Source of the DNA: an uncultured Eggerthella sp.
GTDB taxonomy: Bacteria; Actinomycetota; Coriobacteriia; Coriobacteriales; Eggerthellaceae
Length of the DNA stretch: 12,865 bases
Reading direction: 5' to 3'
Assembly: GCA_900542265.1 (NCBI GenBank)
Contig: UQML01000044.1
Coordinates: 1 to 12,865, forward strand
Each line of letters starts with the position of its first letter. Position 1 is the first letter of the stretch. Shown one piece after another: positions 1 to 6,141 of the stretch. Below the pieces are notes generated by a model that saw nothing but the letters and a program-made list of their open reading frames with translations, made no database searches and was not told the DNA's origin. A program made the position numbers and the translations under genes.

Positions 1-47
1 CTACACCCTAGAGTTCGTCGGCAGCGTCAGATGTGTATAAGAGACAG
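1..47 (+). other. Nextera adapter and i5 index (artefact)
   Basis: This is not genomic DNA. Bases 15-28 read TCGTCGGCAGCGTC and 29-47 read AGATGTGTATAAGAGACAG, the Nextera read-1 adapter and the 19-bp Tn5 mosaic end. Bases 1-6 (CTACAC) match the end of the P5 oligonucleotide, and 7-14 (CCTAGAGT) is an 8-nt i5 index that I recall as S516. Genomic sequence begins at 48. Read on the minus strand, the adapter adds the false tail CLLYTSDAADEL to the phosphatase gene next to it. Confidence 0.98.
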
Positions 48-265
48 GTATAAGGAATGTGGTGCGCATCGAGCATACGTTTAGTACCGCGATGAGTGTC
101 GTTGCCAATTTCTTCATACGTTGTAGCGGCTGATTCAATTATCCAATCAGATGCATCAAAGGTTGCATCTGATTGTGCTTTTTTAGCGATGAGGTCTTTC
201 ATGACGAACTCAGCCATGGGCGAGCGACAAATATTGCCGTGACAAATAAAGAGAACTGAAGGCAT
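48..265 (-). CDS. Low-molecular-weight protein tyrosine phosphatase, partial
   Basis: The first 72 complete codons of a cytoplasmic LMW-PTP, which hydrolyses phosphotyrosine on proteins; in bacteria the family often controls exopolysaccharide export kinases. Visible: the N-terminal P-loop C8-HGNIC-R14-S15 (CX5RS), with Cys8 the nucleophile and Arg14 binding phosphate, directly after the first beta strand (MPSVLFICHGN), as is normal. Residues about 45-60 (ESAATTYEEIGNDTHRG) are the region before the usual HxAR segment. The general-acid DPY/DPW loop near residue 125 is missing because the library insert ends at 48; a complete family member is about 150-160 residues. Everything after residue 73 would be adapter translation. 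The ATG at 265 lies 10 bp after the stop of the PAP2 gene on the same strand, so the two are probably one operon. Family assignment is firm; physiological substrate unknown. Confidence 0.93.
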
Positions 266-275
266 ACGTTATTCC

Positions 276-1043
276 TTAAGGGAGAACAGGGTGTTCTTCA
301 TGTTGAGCGTGCGGTAAGCCAAAGCGGCTTCGTGGGTATTGTGAGAGATACCACGTGATGGTAGGGAAGAGCCACGCGCTTGCAATAAGCCAGCCACCTA
401 ATACATCAGTTGGCCAATGAACGCCAACATAAATACGACTTATGCCGATGCTTAGCCCAATCGCTATAAAAACAATCCAAGTGAGTACTTCAAGTCCGAC
501 GGAGAATTGATGGGCTCTCAGGGCACGAATAATCAGAAGTGCTACTAGGCAGCACATGATAAGGCAGCAGGTGGAGTGAGCGGAAGGGAAGGAAAATGAC
601 TCAGGACGAGCTATGAGAAGGTTTTCAGTGGGGCGTTCGATGGTGTAACAAAGCTTAAGTACTTGGACGAGCACGACGGCACCAATGAGATTACCAGTGA
701 AGAATATGTCATCGTCCCAGTGACGCAAAAAACCCAAAAGACAAGCGATTAGGATCACCATAATAATAACTGAGGTGGGATTGCCGAGCGAGGTGAGCAT
801 AATGACCCACGGATTGAGTTCATCAGTGCGCAGTGACTGAACACTACCTGCGATAGTTGCATTGAATTCGGCAACCCAATCGGCCTGTGTGTTGACTTCA
901 TATCCCAAAAAGAAGAAGCAGGTAAGCATAATGACAGCGCCGGCGATCGCAGATTTTGACGGCATAGGAATACCTTTTTTCAAAAAGTTTTGCAGTGCAG
1001 CTTTTAGTGTTGCGCTCTCAGGTGGATTCAGGACAGGATTCAT
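276..1043 (-). CDS. PAP2-superfamily membrane phosphatase
   Basis: A 255-residue integral membrane phosphatase of the PAP2 (phosphatidic acid phosphatase type 2) superfamily. These remove phosphate from lipid phosphates such as phosphatidate, phosphatidylglycerol phosphate or undecaprenyl pyrophosphate on the outer face of the membrane. The three-part signature is complete: K130-X6-R137-P138, P153-S-A-H156-S157, and S202-R203-X5-H209-X3-D213, with His156 and His209 the expected proton donor and nucleophile. About six hydrophobic helices are visible, starting near residue 31 after a short basic N-terminus; the tail is polar and His-rich. The ATG at 1043 is preceded by AGGAA at a 7-nt spacing; a second Met at residue 27 is a less likely start. 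It probably heads an operon with the downstream tyrosine phosphatase. Substrate cannot be told from sequence; BcrC/PgpB-like roles are possible. Confidence 0.93.
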   Translation of the reverse strand: MNPVLNPPESATLKAALQNFLKKGIPMPSKSAIAGAVIMLTCFFFLGYEVNTQADWVAEFNATIAGSVQSLRTDELNPWVIMLTSLGNPTSVIIMVILIACLLGFLRHWDDDIFFTGNLIGAVVLVQVLKLCYTIERPTENLLIARPESFSFPSAHSTCCLIMCCLVALLIIRALRAHQFSVGLEVLTWIVFIAIGLSIGISRIYVGVHWPTDVLGGWLIASAWLFPTITWYLSQYPRSRFGLPHAQHEEHPVLP

Positions 1044-1114
1044 AATAAGTTCCTAGTAAGTAAGACAAGCGTCATGCGTGGCGGTTATCTCGGTGATCAA
1101 CGGACAAATAAGGT

Positions 1115-1151
1115 CTCAAAATAAAACTAGCATCCAAAAATGGATGCTAGT
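1115..1151 (-). terminator. Intrinsic terminator of tRNA-Asn
   Basis: On the minus strand, immediately after the tRNA, arms ACTAGCATCCA and TGGATGCTAGT (1126-1136 and 1141-1151) form a perfect 11-bp stem with a 4-nt loop, followed by TTTTATTTT. Orientation and T-run fit termination of the tRNA-Asn transcript. Confidence 0.88.
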
Positions 1152-1159
1152 GAAAGTTC

Positions 1160-1234
1160 TGGCTCCCCGGGTAGGATTCGAACCTACAACCCTCCGGTTA
1201 ACAGCCGGATGCTCTGCCGTTGAGCTACCGAGGA
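1160..1234 (-). tRNA. tRNA-Asn (GTT)
   Basis: The minus strand folds into a complete cloverleaf: acceptor TCCTCGG with CCGGGGA (one T-G wobble), D arm GCTC/GAGC, anticodon stem TCCGG/CCGGA with loop CTGTTAA giving anticodon GTT, and T arm GTAGG/CCTAC with loop TTCGAAT. The discriminator is G and the CCA end is encoded (1160-1162). It has its own promoter and terminator, so it is a single-gene transcription unit between the helicase and PAP2 genes. Confidence 0.97.
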
Positions 1235-1264
1235 ATGTGGTGCCTTTTGTTGGCGCGATTGATA

Positions 1265-1292
1265 ATTATACGCAAATCACAATCTATTGCAA
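1265..1292 (-). promoter_or_regulatory. Sigma-70-type promoter for tRNA-Asn
   Basis: On the minus strand a perfect -10 TATAAT (1265-1270) is preceded at 16 bp by TTGCAA (1287-1292) as -35. The predicted start is around 1258, about 24 nt before the mature tRNA 5' end. Located in the 101-bp gap between helicase and tRNA. Confidence 0.72.
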
Positions 1293-1302
1293 CACACATT
1301 TT

Positions 1303-1323
1303 TAAAATGAGCAAAAATTGCTG
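1303..1323 (-). terminator. Weak candidate terminator after the helicase gene
   Basis: On the minus strand, downstream of the helicase stop, AGCAA and TTGCT arms around TTT make a short 5-bp hairpin (AGCAATTTTTGCT) followed by CATTTT. The stem is short and AT-rich, so this may be incidental. Confidence 0.35.
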
Positions 1324-1335
1324 ATGGGAGAGTCG

Positions 1336-2640
1336 TTAACGGCGGCCAAAGCGAAGACGACGCATCGCGTTTGATTTGCGGGTAGCGCGTTTGGTGGGAC
1401 GCTTAGGATCAGGAACAAGACGATGGGTCTCATCGTAGGCAAAGTTCGGAACGTCGTAGGGAGTAAGAAGGCACGATGTGAAATACTCAATCTCACGCAG
1501 GTCAAGAAGCTGATCGGGAGTAAAGAAAGTGTAGGCGCCGCCTTGCTTGCCTGCACGCCCCGTGCGTCCAATGCGGTGGACATAATCTTGTGGCGTTTTG
1601 GGAACCGAGAGGTTGATAACGTAGCTCACTTCATCAACATCAATACCCCGTGCGAGAACGTCTGTGGCAACTAAGATATCGCAACCCCCGCGAGAAAAAT
1701 TGCGCAGCGCTTGGTCACGTTTTTTCTGGGGTTTGTCAGAATGAATGCTCTGACAGCGATAATGTTCTTTTTGCAAACGGGCAGCAAGGGCATCGGCATC
1801 TGTTTTTGTTTGCGTGAAGACAAGAACGCGTTTGTGGCCTTTTTCTTTAAGAAGTGCCAACAAGAGTTCGGTCTTTTGTGTAGGAGACACTGGCATGAGA
1901 AACTCTTCAACCGAGTCAGCCGTTTCGCCAACCTGTGATATTTCAATACGCACTGCATCATGTTGAAGCGCAGCTGCTTTAGAGGTGATCTCGTTGCTTA
2001 AAGTTGCAGAAAGCAAATAGGTTTGATGCCTACTAGTGGCTTGTTTGGTGAGTGCTAGAACACTTGGCCAAAAGCCCATATCCATCATGCGGTCAACCTC
2101 ATCGATTACTAAATAATGGACGTTAGTAAGTGAGCAAACCTTTTGATTGAGAAGATCTTGGAGACGTCCGGGTGTTGCAATAAGCACATCGCATCCGCGC
2201 TTGAGGGCTTCAATTTGTGTTTTATATTTTTTCCCACCCATAACACTTTGTACTCTGAACTGTGTAGCCTGCCCGATAGCGCGTGCTTGAGATGCAATTT
2301 GTGAAGCAAGCTCACGGGTGGGAGCAAGAATAAGAACATAGGGTCCTTTTGCACGCTTGGGTCGCTTTGATCCCCAATGGCGCACCATAAGGTCAAAAAT
2401 AGGAAGCAGGAAGGCGAGCGTTTTGCCGGTGCCGGTTTGCGCCGCTGCCAAGATATCATGTTGTGCAAGGGCTTCGGGGATGACCGCTTCTTGAATAGGG
2501 GTTGGAGTATCAAAGCCCAATTGGGCTACTGCCTCAAGGCTTGGCTTGGTTAAGCCAAGGCTAGCAAATGTCGTGGTTTGATTATCGGATTTTGTTGTGA
2601 TGATAGGTACTGCGGTCTCGTGGTCTTGTGGTTGATCCAT
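1336..2640 (-). CDS. DEAD-box ATP-dependent RNA helicase (RhlE-like)
   Basis: A 434-residue cytoplasmic RNA helicase that unwinds short duplexes in mRNA decay, ribosome assembly or cold adaptation. Both RecA domains are complete, with motifs in order: Q motif (F25, TPIQ at 47-50), I AAQTGTGKT (66-74), Ia PTRELA (107-112), GG (135-136), Ib TPGRL (156-160), II DEVD (180-183), III SAT (211-213), V ATDVLARGID (325-334), VI HRIGRTGRAG (355-364). Motif II is DEVD rather than DEAD, and the segment usually reading HGDKSQ is HSDKPQ. After domain 2 comes a short tail ending in a basic patch (about residues 413-434, rich in Arg/Lys), typical of RNA-binding tails. The ATG at 2640 has only a weak purine stretch (GAGAAAGA) upstream and no alternative Met before domain 1. 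The next upstream gene, trpS, is divergent. Confidence 0.95.
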   Translation of the reverse strand: MDQPQDHETAVPIITTKSDNQTTTFASLGLTKPSLEAVAQLGFDTPTPIQEAVIPEALAQHDILAAAQTGTGKTLAFLLPIFDLMVRHWGSKRPKRAKGPYVLILAPTRELASQIASQARAIGQATQFRVQSVMGGKKYKTQIEALKRGCDVLIATPGRLQDLLNQKVCSLTNVHYLVIDEVDRMMDMGFWPSVLALTKQATSRHQTYLLSATLSNEITSKAAALQHDAVRIEISQVGETADSVEEFLMPVSPTQKTELLLALLKEKGHKRVLVFTQTKTDADALAARLQKEHYRCQSIHSDKPQKKRDQALRNFSRGGCDILVATDVLARGIDVDEVSYVINLSVPKTPQDYVHRIGRTGRAGKQGGAYTFFTPDQLLDLREIEYFTSCLLTPYDVPNFAYDETHRLVPDPKRPTKRATRKSNAMRRLRFGRR

Positions 2641-2772
2641 AAAGGGGATTTATCTTTCTCGTATGGGGCAATGGATAAATTAGGTAAGGGTATCGTGTCT
2701 GGTGTGTGCATCGCTTAGGTGAAAAGCAACGTGATGTGGACGATACGCCCATCGCTTTATAAACAATATGTA

Positions 2773-2801
2773 TTAGAATAGCGTTTTGTGATCTATACAA
2801 T
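2773..2801 (+). promoter_or_regulatory. Possible promoter for trpS in the divergent gap
   Basis: TTAGAA (2773-2778), 17 bp, TACAAT (2796-2801) reads toward trpS; the -10 matches 5 of 6 consensus bases, the -35 only 3. The same bases on the minus strand offer TTGTAT, 17 bp, TCTAAT toward the helicase, so the 198-bp gap may hold overlapping divergent promoters. I saw no T-box elements here. Confidence 0.3.
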
Positions 2802-2838
2802 AAAGACAAGTATAGAAATGGTATGAGGAGTTAAACGT

Positions 2839-3891
2839 ATGTCACGCCAATCAGATACGTATCTTGCAAGTAAACAACGAAGTGATGAAGTCCTGGCTGA
2901 TATTTCTCAGCATCCTGAGAAATATATAATGCTTACGGGAGATCGTCCAACGGGGCGTTTGCATATGGGTCATTATTTTGGAACGATTAAAGAACGTGTG
3001 CGCTTGCAAGATGAAGGTATTACAACGCGTATTGTAATTGCTGATTATCAAGTTATCACTGATCGTGACACGACAGAGCATATTCAAGACAATGTTTATA
3101 ACATGGTGATAGACTACCTTGCTGCTGGTATTAATCCAGAAAAGACGCTCATTTTCACCCACTCTGCTATACCTGCCTTAAATCAATTGATGCTTCCGTT
3201 TTTGTCTCTTGTATCTGAGGCTGAGCTTTTACGCAATCCTACTGTGAAATCAGAACAGCAAGCTTCAGGACATGCGCTCACAGGGCTTTTGCTTACCTAC
3301 CCGGTACATCAAGCATGCGATATCTTATTCTGTAAAGGCAACATTGTTCCTGTTGGTAAAGATCAACTGCCTCACATTGAGCAGACGCGTCAGATTGCAC
3401 GTCGTTTTAATGAGCGCTATGCTTCGGTGTTCCCTGAGCCTATCGGCCTCTTAACAAAATCCCCTGAAATTCCTGGTCTTGATGGTCGTAAGATGTCAAA
3501 AAGTTATGGTAATGCTATTAGTCTTTCCTTTACTGAAGAAGAGACCGCCAAGCTTATCAAGAAGTCTAAAACTGACTCCGAGCGCTTCATTACCTTTGAT
3601 AAAGAGAATCGTCCTGGGGTTGCGGCGCTTCTTACGACTGCAGCATTGTGCACAGGTCGTACTGAAGAGGATATTGCCGATGAGATTGGTAACGCTGGAG
3701 CTGGAGCTTTGAAAGCATATGTTACTGAGTCAGTTAACGCTTATCTTGCGCCTTTACGTGAGCGTCGTGCTGAACTTGCACAAAATCCTGACTATATTAA
3801 AGAAGTGCTTCATGAGGGAAATCGTCGTGCCAATGAGATTGCCAATCAGACACTTGATGAAGTTCGGGAAGCAATGAATATGGTGTACTAG
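2839..3891 (+). CDS. trpS: Tryptophan--tRNA ligase
   Basis: A 350-residue class I aminoacyl-tRNA synthetase charging tRNA-Trp. The HIGH-like signature is LHMGH (41-45) within TGDRPTGRLHMGH, and the second ATP-binding loop is KMSKS (218-222) within GRKMSKSYGNAI. The sequence type (TGDRPTG...) resembles, from memory, the streptococcal/lactobacillar form rather than the E. coli SG-xQPSG form. About 30 residues precede the first beta strand, longer than the usual 2-5; this polar segment (residues 1-28) looks real because the ATG at 2839 has GAGGAG at an 8-nt spacing. Monocistronic: followed by an 87-bp gap and a tRNA. Function is firm; whether the genome has a second TrpRS cannot be seen here. 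Confidence 0.96.
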   Translation: MSRQSDTYLASKQRSDEVLADISQHPEKYIMLTGDRPTGRLHMGHYFGTIKERVRLQDEGITTRIVIADYQVITDRDTTEHIQDNVYNMVIDYLAAGINPEKTLIFTHSAIPALNQLMLPFLSLVSEAELLRNPTVKSEQQASGHALTGLLLTYPVHQACDILFCKGNIVPVGKDQLPHIEQTRQIARRFNERYASVFPEPIGLLTKSPEIPGLDGRKMSKSYGNAISLSFTEEETAKLIKKSKTDSERFITFDKENRPGVAALLTTAALCTGRTEEDIADEIGNAGAGALKAYVTESVNAYLAPLRERRAELAQNPDYIKEVLHEGNRRANEIANQTLDEVREAMNMVY

Positions 3892-3978
3892 TGTGTCAAT
3901 GGCGCTAATTTCACTTATTGTGCAAATAAAGATGCTAAATTCTGTATTTTTGTGTAAAATCGCTTGTACGCAAAACAT

Positions 3979-4053
3979 GGGCCTGTAGCTCAACGGTGGA
4001 GCAGGGGACTCATAATCCTTTGGTTCTCGGTTCGAATCCGGGCGGGCCCACCA
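3979..4053 (+). tRNA. tRNA with CAT anticodon, probably tRNA-Ile2
   Basis: Complete cloverleaf: acceptor GGGCCTG with CGGGCCC (one T-G wobble), D arm GCTC/GAGC, anticodon stem GGGGA/TCCTT with loop CTCATAA (anticodon CAT), T arm CTCGG/CCGGG with loop TTCGAAT, discriminator A and encoded CCA. CAT tRNAs are elongator Met, initiator Met or Ile2 (C34 converted to lysidine by TilS). Base pair 1 is G-C, against the usual initiator mismatch. Positions 4-69 and 5-68 are both C-G, which are known positive determinants for TilS in E. coli, and GACTCATAATC followed by TTGGT resembles E. coli ileX. I therefore favour tRNA-Ile2, with elongator Met as the alternative. A -10-like TAAAAT lies at 3955-3960. 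Confidence 0.93.
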
Positions 4054-4065
4054 GTTCGGAACTAT

Positions 4066-4117
4066 ACGAACACGACTGAGGTAATCGGTAAGAACATCTC
4101 AGTCGTGTTCGTTTTTT
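4066..4117 (+). terminator. Intrinsic terminator after the CAT tRNA
   Basis: Arms CGAACACGACTGAG (4067-4080) and CTCAGTCGTGTTCG (4098-4111) form a perfect 14-bp stem, extendable by an A-T pair, with a 17-nt loop. TTTTTT follows directly at 4112. It starts 13 bp after the tRNA CCA end. Confidence 0.92.
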
Positions 4118-4240
4118 GTGTCATTATTTCTCAAATGTGCCTCTATACCACAACTGTGGATATCTTGTTATGGTCTATATCAATTAAGTTCGATATATAG
4201 GAATATATTATTGATTGTAAGTATTATTTTTATGTTTAGT

Positions 4241-4272
4241 TATTGGACAGGGAATAGAACGCGTTCAATAAT
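4241..4272 (+). promoter_or_regulatory. TATTGGACA box and possible promoter of the MFS gene
   Basis: TATTGGACAG at 4241-4250 contains TTGGAC as a possible -35, followed after 18 bp by AATAAT (4267-4272; 5 of 6 matches to the -10 consensus). The same TATTGGACA word lies upstream of both acyl-CoA dehydrogenase genes, so it may instead be an operator. A related copy, TGGACATTTTGTG, follows at 4279-4291. Confidence 0.45.
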
Positions 4273-4292
4273 ACTTGATGGACATTTTGTGT

Positions 4293-4321
4293 ACAGTCTA
4301 TGCAGATATCTTGCAGACTGT
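4293..4321 (+). repeat. Imperfect inverted repeat (hairpin 0)
   Basis: Outer arms ACAGTCT (4293-4299) and AGACTGT (4315-4321) pair perfectly; an inner GCA/TGC pairs after a 2-nt bulge, leaving GATATCT around the apex. First of four consecutive hairpins in the MFS leader. Confidence 0.65.
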
Positions 4322-4333
4322 TGACGCAAGTCC

Positions 4334-4370
4334 TGATTCTTATGGGATGTGCTTAATCCCATAAGAATCA
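4334..4370 (+). repeat. Perfect 15-bp inverted repeat (hairpin 1)
   Basis: Arms TGATTCTTATGGGAT (4334-4348) and ATCCCATAAGAATCA (4356-4370) are exact reverse complements with a 7-nt loop GTGCTTA. No T-run follows. The ATCCC of the right arm is the first of four ATCCC words spaced about 30 nt apart. Confidence 0.9.
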
Positions 4371-4375
4371 TACAG

Positions 4376-4398
4376 AGGTGTTTATCCCTAAAACACCT
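4376..4398 (+). repeat. 8-bp hairpin with ATCCCTA loop (hairpin 2)
   Basis: AGGTGTTT (4376-4383) pairs with AAACACCT (4391-4398); the 7-nt loop is ATCCCTA, exposing the second ATCCC word. It begins 5 nt after hairpin 1. Confidence 0.85.
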
Positions 4399-4400
4399 GT

Positions 4401-4438
4401 TCTCTGGATCAAATATCCCCCAAACGTTTGACCAGAGA
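4401..4438 (+). repeat. Bulged hairpin with ATCCCCC loop (hairpin 3)
   Basis: TCTCTGG (4401-4407) pairs with CCAGAGA (4432-4438), and, after a bulged A, TCAAA pairs with TTTGA. The loop contains ATCCCCC, the third ATCCC word. CAAACGTTTG (4421-4430) is itself a 10-bp palindrome, giving an alternative fold. A fourth ATCCCCC at 4445-4451 is not in a clear stem-loop. Confidence 0.75.
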
Positions 4439-4509
4439 GGCATTATCCCCCTGAGTGCACCTCAAGGTTTCTTGTGGTGTGCAAAAGTATGAGAAAGGAA
4501 GGCGATTCA

Positions 4510-5913
4510 ATGGCATCAGACGCACTACAATCATCGTATTACGGTATTGCAGCTCGCATGGATCGTATCCCCATTACTGGGTTCCATAGGAAAATCTTAT
4601 GGCTTCTTGGCGGTGTTACTTTCTGTGACTCCGTTGACATGGCTGTTGGTGGTCCTATTGGAATGGTTTTGCAGGCTGAGAACTGGATGACTCTTGAACA
4701 GTTTGCATTCTTTAACTCCATCACCATGGTAGGTTATTTAGTCGGTGGACTTATGGCCGGCGCTATTTCAGACGGTATTGGTCGTAGAAAAGCGGTTTTG
4801 ATTTGCTCTACTATCTTTACTGTTTTCTGTTTTATTGCTGCTGGCTCTCCTGACGCTGGTTTCCTTACTGCCTGCCGCTTCTTCATGGGCTTAGGCTTAG
4901 GTGCTGCGTTCCCTGCGGGCTACAGCGCATTGACCGAGTATACTCCGCCTACAAAGCGTGGTAAGTACCAGTCCTATGTTGGTTTGATTGCTAACGTTGG
5001 TACGCTCGTTGCTTCAGTTATGAATCTTCTTGTTTTGCCTGTTGCTGGCTGGCGCATGGTTTTTGTAATCTGTGGCATCGTTGGTGCTATTGTTGTAATC
5101 TTGTGCTTCTTCTTCTTGACTGAATCACCTCGCTGGTTGGCCATGAAAGGCCGCGATGCTCAGGCTAACAAAATTGTTACTCACATTGAGGAAGTAGCAG
5201 TAAAAGATGGCAAGAAACTCACTCCTGTTACGGATGAAGAGATCATCCAATTGGAAAAAGAGGGCAATGTCCGTCAGCTCCCTTGGTCTTTCTTATTTAA
5301 GAATAAAATGCTAATCCGTACCGTCACTGCAATGCTTCTTTGCTTTGTTATGAACGTTATGGTTTACACCGTCATTTCTTGGACTCCAACCTTGCTTAAA
5401 GCAAACGGCTTTGATGTTAACCTTTCAACTATGTTGACGGTTGTTATGCAGCTGGGTATTCCTGTAGGTGTTGGCGCTTTGACCTTCTATGTTGACAAGG
5501 TTAACCGCAAGACTATTTTGTGCACCACCTATGTATTGATTGCAATCTTAGGTCCTTTGTGGGCAATGGTTCCAACCGACAATCCTGCAATGGTTATGTT
5601 TGTTGGTTTCTTGCTCTGTGTTTGCACGTTCACCAACTCTGTTACAACAGCTTCTGTTTACCTGTCCGAGCCTTTCCCAACGGCTTGCCGTATTCGTGGC
5701 GCAGGTGTAGCTAACGCATTCGGACGTTTGGGTGGCATCTTTAGCCCAATGTGGATTGCTGCTTTAATTGCAAGCCCAATTGGTGCTGTTGGCGTATACG
5801 CAATTAATTCCGTTTTAGTTGTCTTCATGGCAATTTGGCTTGCAATCTTTGGTGTTGAAACCCGCGGTAAGACACTCGAGGAAATCACCAAGCCAGTATT
5901 GACTGAAGAATAA
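4510..5913 (+). CDS. MFS transporter, SLC22/NiaP-like organic-acid type
   Basis: A 467-residue, 12-helix major facilitator permease. The N-terminal segment (ARMDRIPITGFHRKILWLLG, 15-34) is of the kind seen, from memory, in NiaP-like and aromatic-acid or organic-ion permeases. Motif A is present in the helix 2-3 loop (D88-GIGRRK, to 94). The PESPRWL-like TESPRWL (194-200) opens the central cytoplasmic loop (about 200-270), and the C-terminus has VETRGKTLEEI (449-459), a sugar/SLC22-porter signature. Start: ATG at 4510 with AGGAAGG 7 nt upstream; a GTG at 4474 is in frame but has no ribosome site and would add 12 polar residues. Monocistronic, with a structured leader upstream and a terminator downstream. 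The shared TATTGGACA box suggests joint regulation with the acyl-CoA dehydrogenases, so a carboxylate substrate is plausible but unproven. Confidence 0.9.
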   Translation: MASDALQSSYYGIAARMDRIPITGFHRKILWLLGGVTFCDSVDMAVGGPIGMVLQAENWMTLEQFAFFNSITMVGYLVGGLMAGAISDGIGRRKAVLICSTIFTVFCFIAAGSPDAGFLTACRFFMGLGLGAAFPAGYSALTEYTPPTKRGKYQSYVGLIANVGTLVASVMNLLVLPVAGWRMVFVICGIVGAIVVILCFFFLTESPRWLAMKGRDAQANKIVTHIEEVAVKDGKKLTPVTDEEIIQLEKEGNVRQLPWSFLFKNKMLIRTVTAMLLCFVMNVMVYTVISWTPTLLKANGFDVNLSTMLTVVMQLGIPVGVGALTFYVDKVNRKTILCTTYVLIAILGPLWAMVPTDNPAMVMFVGFLLCVCTFTNSVTTASVYLSEPFPTACRIRGAGVANAFGRLGGIFSPMWIAALIASPIGAVGVYAINSVLVVFMAIWLAIFGVETRGKTLEEITKPVLTEE

Positions 5914-5914
5914 C

Positions 5915-5956
5915 GTATTGTCTGTTAATCAAACAATACAAAACATATATATGTTT
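5915..5956 (+). repeat. Hairpin and 16-bp palindrome after the MFS gene
   Basis: GTATTGT (5915-5921) pairs with ACAATAC (5933-5939) over an 11-nt loop; this is followed immediately by the perfect 16-bp palindrome AAACATATATATGTTT (5941-5956). Both sit between the stop codon and the terminator; they may protect the 3' end or be binding sites. Confidence 0.7.
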
Positions 5957-5957
5957 G

Positions 5958-5990
5958 AAAGGGAGTCCTTGGGGAGGGCTCCCTTTTAGT
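5958..5990 (+). terminator. Intrinsic terminator of the MFS gene
   Basis: AAAGGGAG (5958-5965) pairs with CTCCCTTT (5979-5986), extended inward by a T-G wobble and two C-G pairs, loop TTGGGGA, followed by TTTTAGT. It ends the MFS transcript 45 bp after the stop. Confidence 0.88.
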
Positions 5991-5996
5991 ATTCGT

Positions 5997-6036
5997 TGCT
6001 TTGGAATAGCAATGTGCATCTGTATATTCCGAAGCA
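5997..6036 (+). repeat. 12-bp inverted repeat upstream of the DMT gene
   Basis: TGCTTTGGAATA (5997-6008) and TATTCCGAAGCA (6025-6036) are reverse complements with one mismatch (T-G wobble in RNA), spaced by 16 nt. It lies just before a candidate promoter, so it may be an operator. Confidence 0.65.
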
Positions 6037-6041
6037 TGCGC

Positions 6042-6071
6042 TTGGGCAAAATTCTTTCCCTTTTATAGAAT
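6042..6071 (+). promoter_or_regulatory. Possible promoter of the DMT gene
   Basis: TTGGGC (6042-6047), 18 bp, TAGAAT (6066-6071; 5 of 6 matches to the -10 consensus). The predicted start near 6078 would leave a leader of about 65 nt containing two purine-rich stretches. Confidence 0.4.
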
Positions 6072-6141
6072 AGTGGGGATACAAGGAGCTTCTTGTTGAT
6101 TTAGAGTGAAATCAAGGAGGAGAGAAGGAAACAGAGCGACG

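Larger units (their letters stand above)
4118..4509 (+). promoter_or_regulatory. Long structured region upstream of the MFS gene
   Basis: A 392-bp stretch with no credible gene. The first ~120 bp is very AT-rich (4118-4240). Then come a TATTGGACAG box and possible promoter (4241-4272), and four inverted repeats in a row: 4293-4321, 4334-4370, 4376-4398 and 4401-4438. The word ATCCC recurs at 4356, 4384, 4415 and 4445. None of the hairpins is followed by a T-run, so they are not ordinary terminators. If transcription starts near 4280, all four hairpins lie in the mRNA 5' leader of the transporter. Confidence 0.6.

Noticed and set aside
1078..1305. Open frame running through the tRNA-Asn gene
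   Set aside because: It translates the tRNA and its terminator (GFEPTTLRLTAG is a familiar false peptide from tRNA genes).
2641..2838. T-box riboswitch upstream of trpS
   Set aside because: No T-box sequence, specifier hairpin or terminator/antiterminator pair could be found in the 198-bp gap.
4231..4323. Possible 30-codon leader peptide before the MFS gene
   Set aside because: No ribosome binding site, it would start upstream of the likely promoter, and it has no codon run that would suggest attenuation.
4293..4438. CRISPR array or tandem terminators in the MFS leader
   Set aside because: The hairpin arms differ in sequence from one another, so there is no direct repeat-spacer structure, and none is followed by a T-run.
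4474..4509. GTG start 12 codons upstream for the MFS transporter
   Set aside because: It has no ribosome site, while the ATG at 4510 has AGGAAGG at a good spacing.
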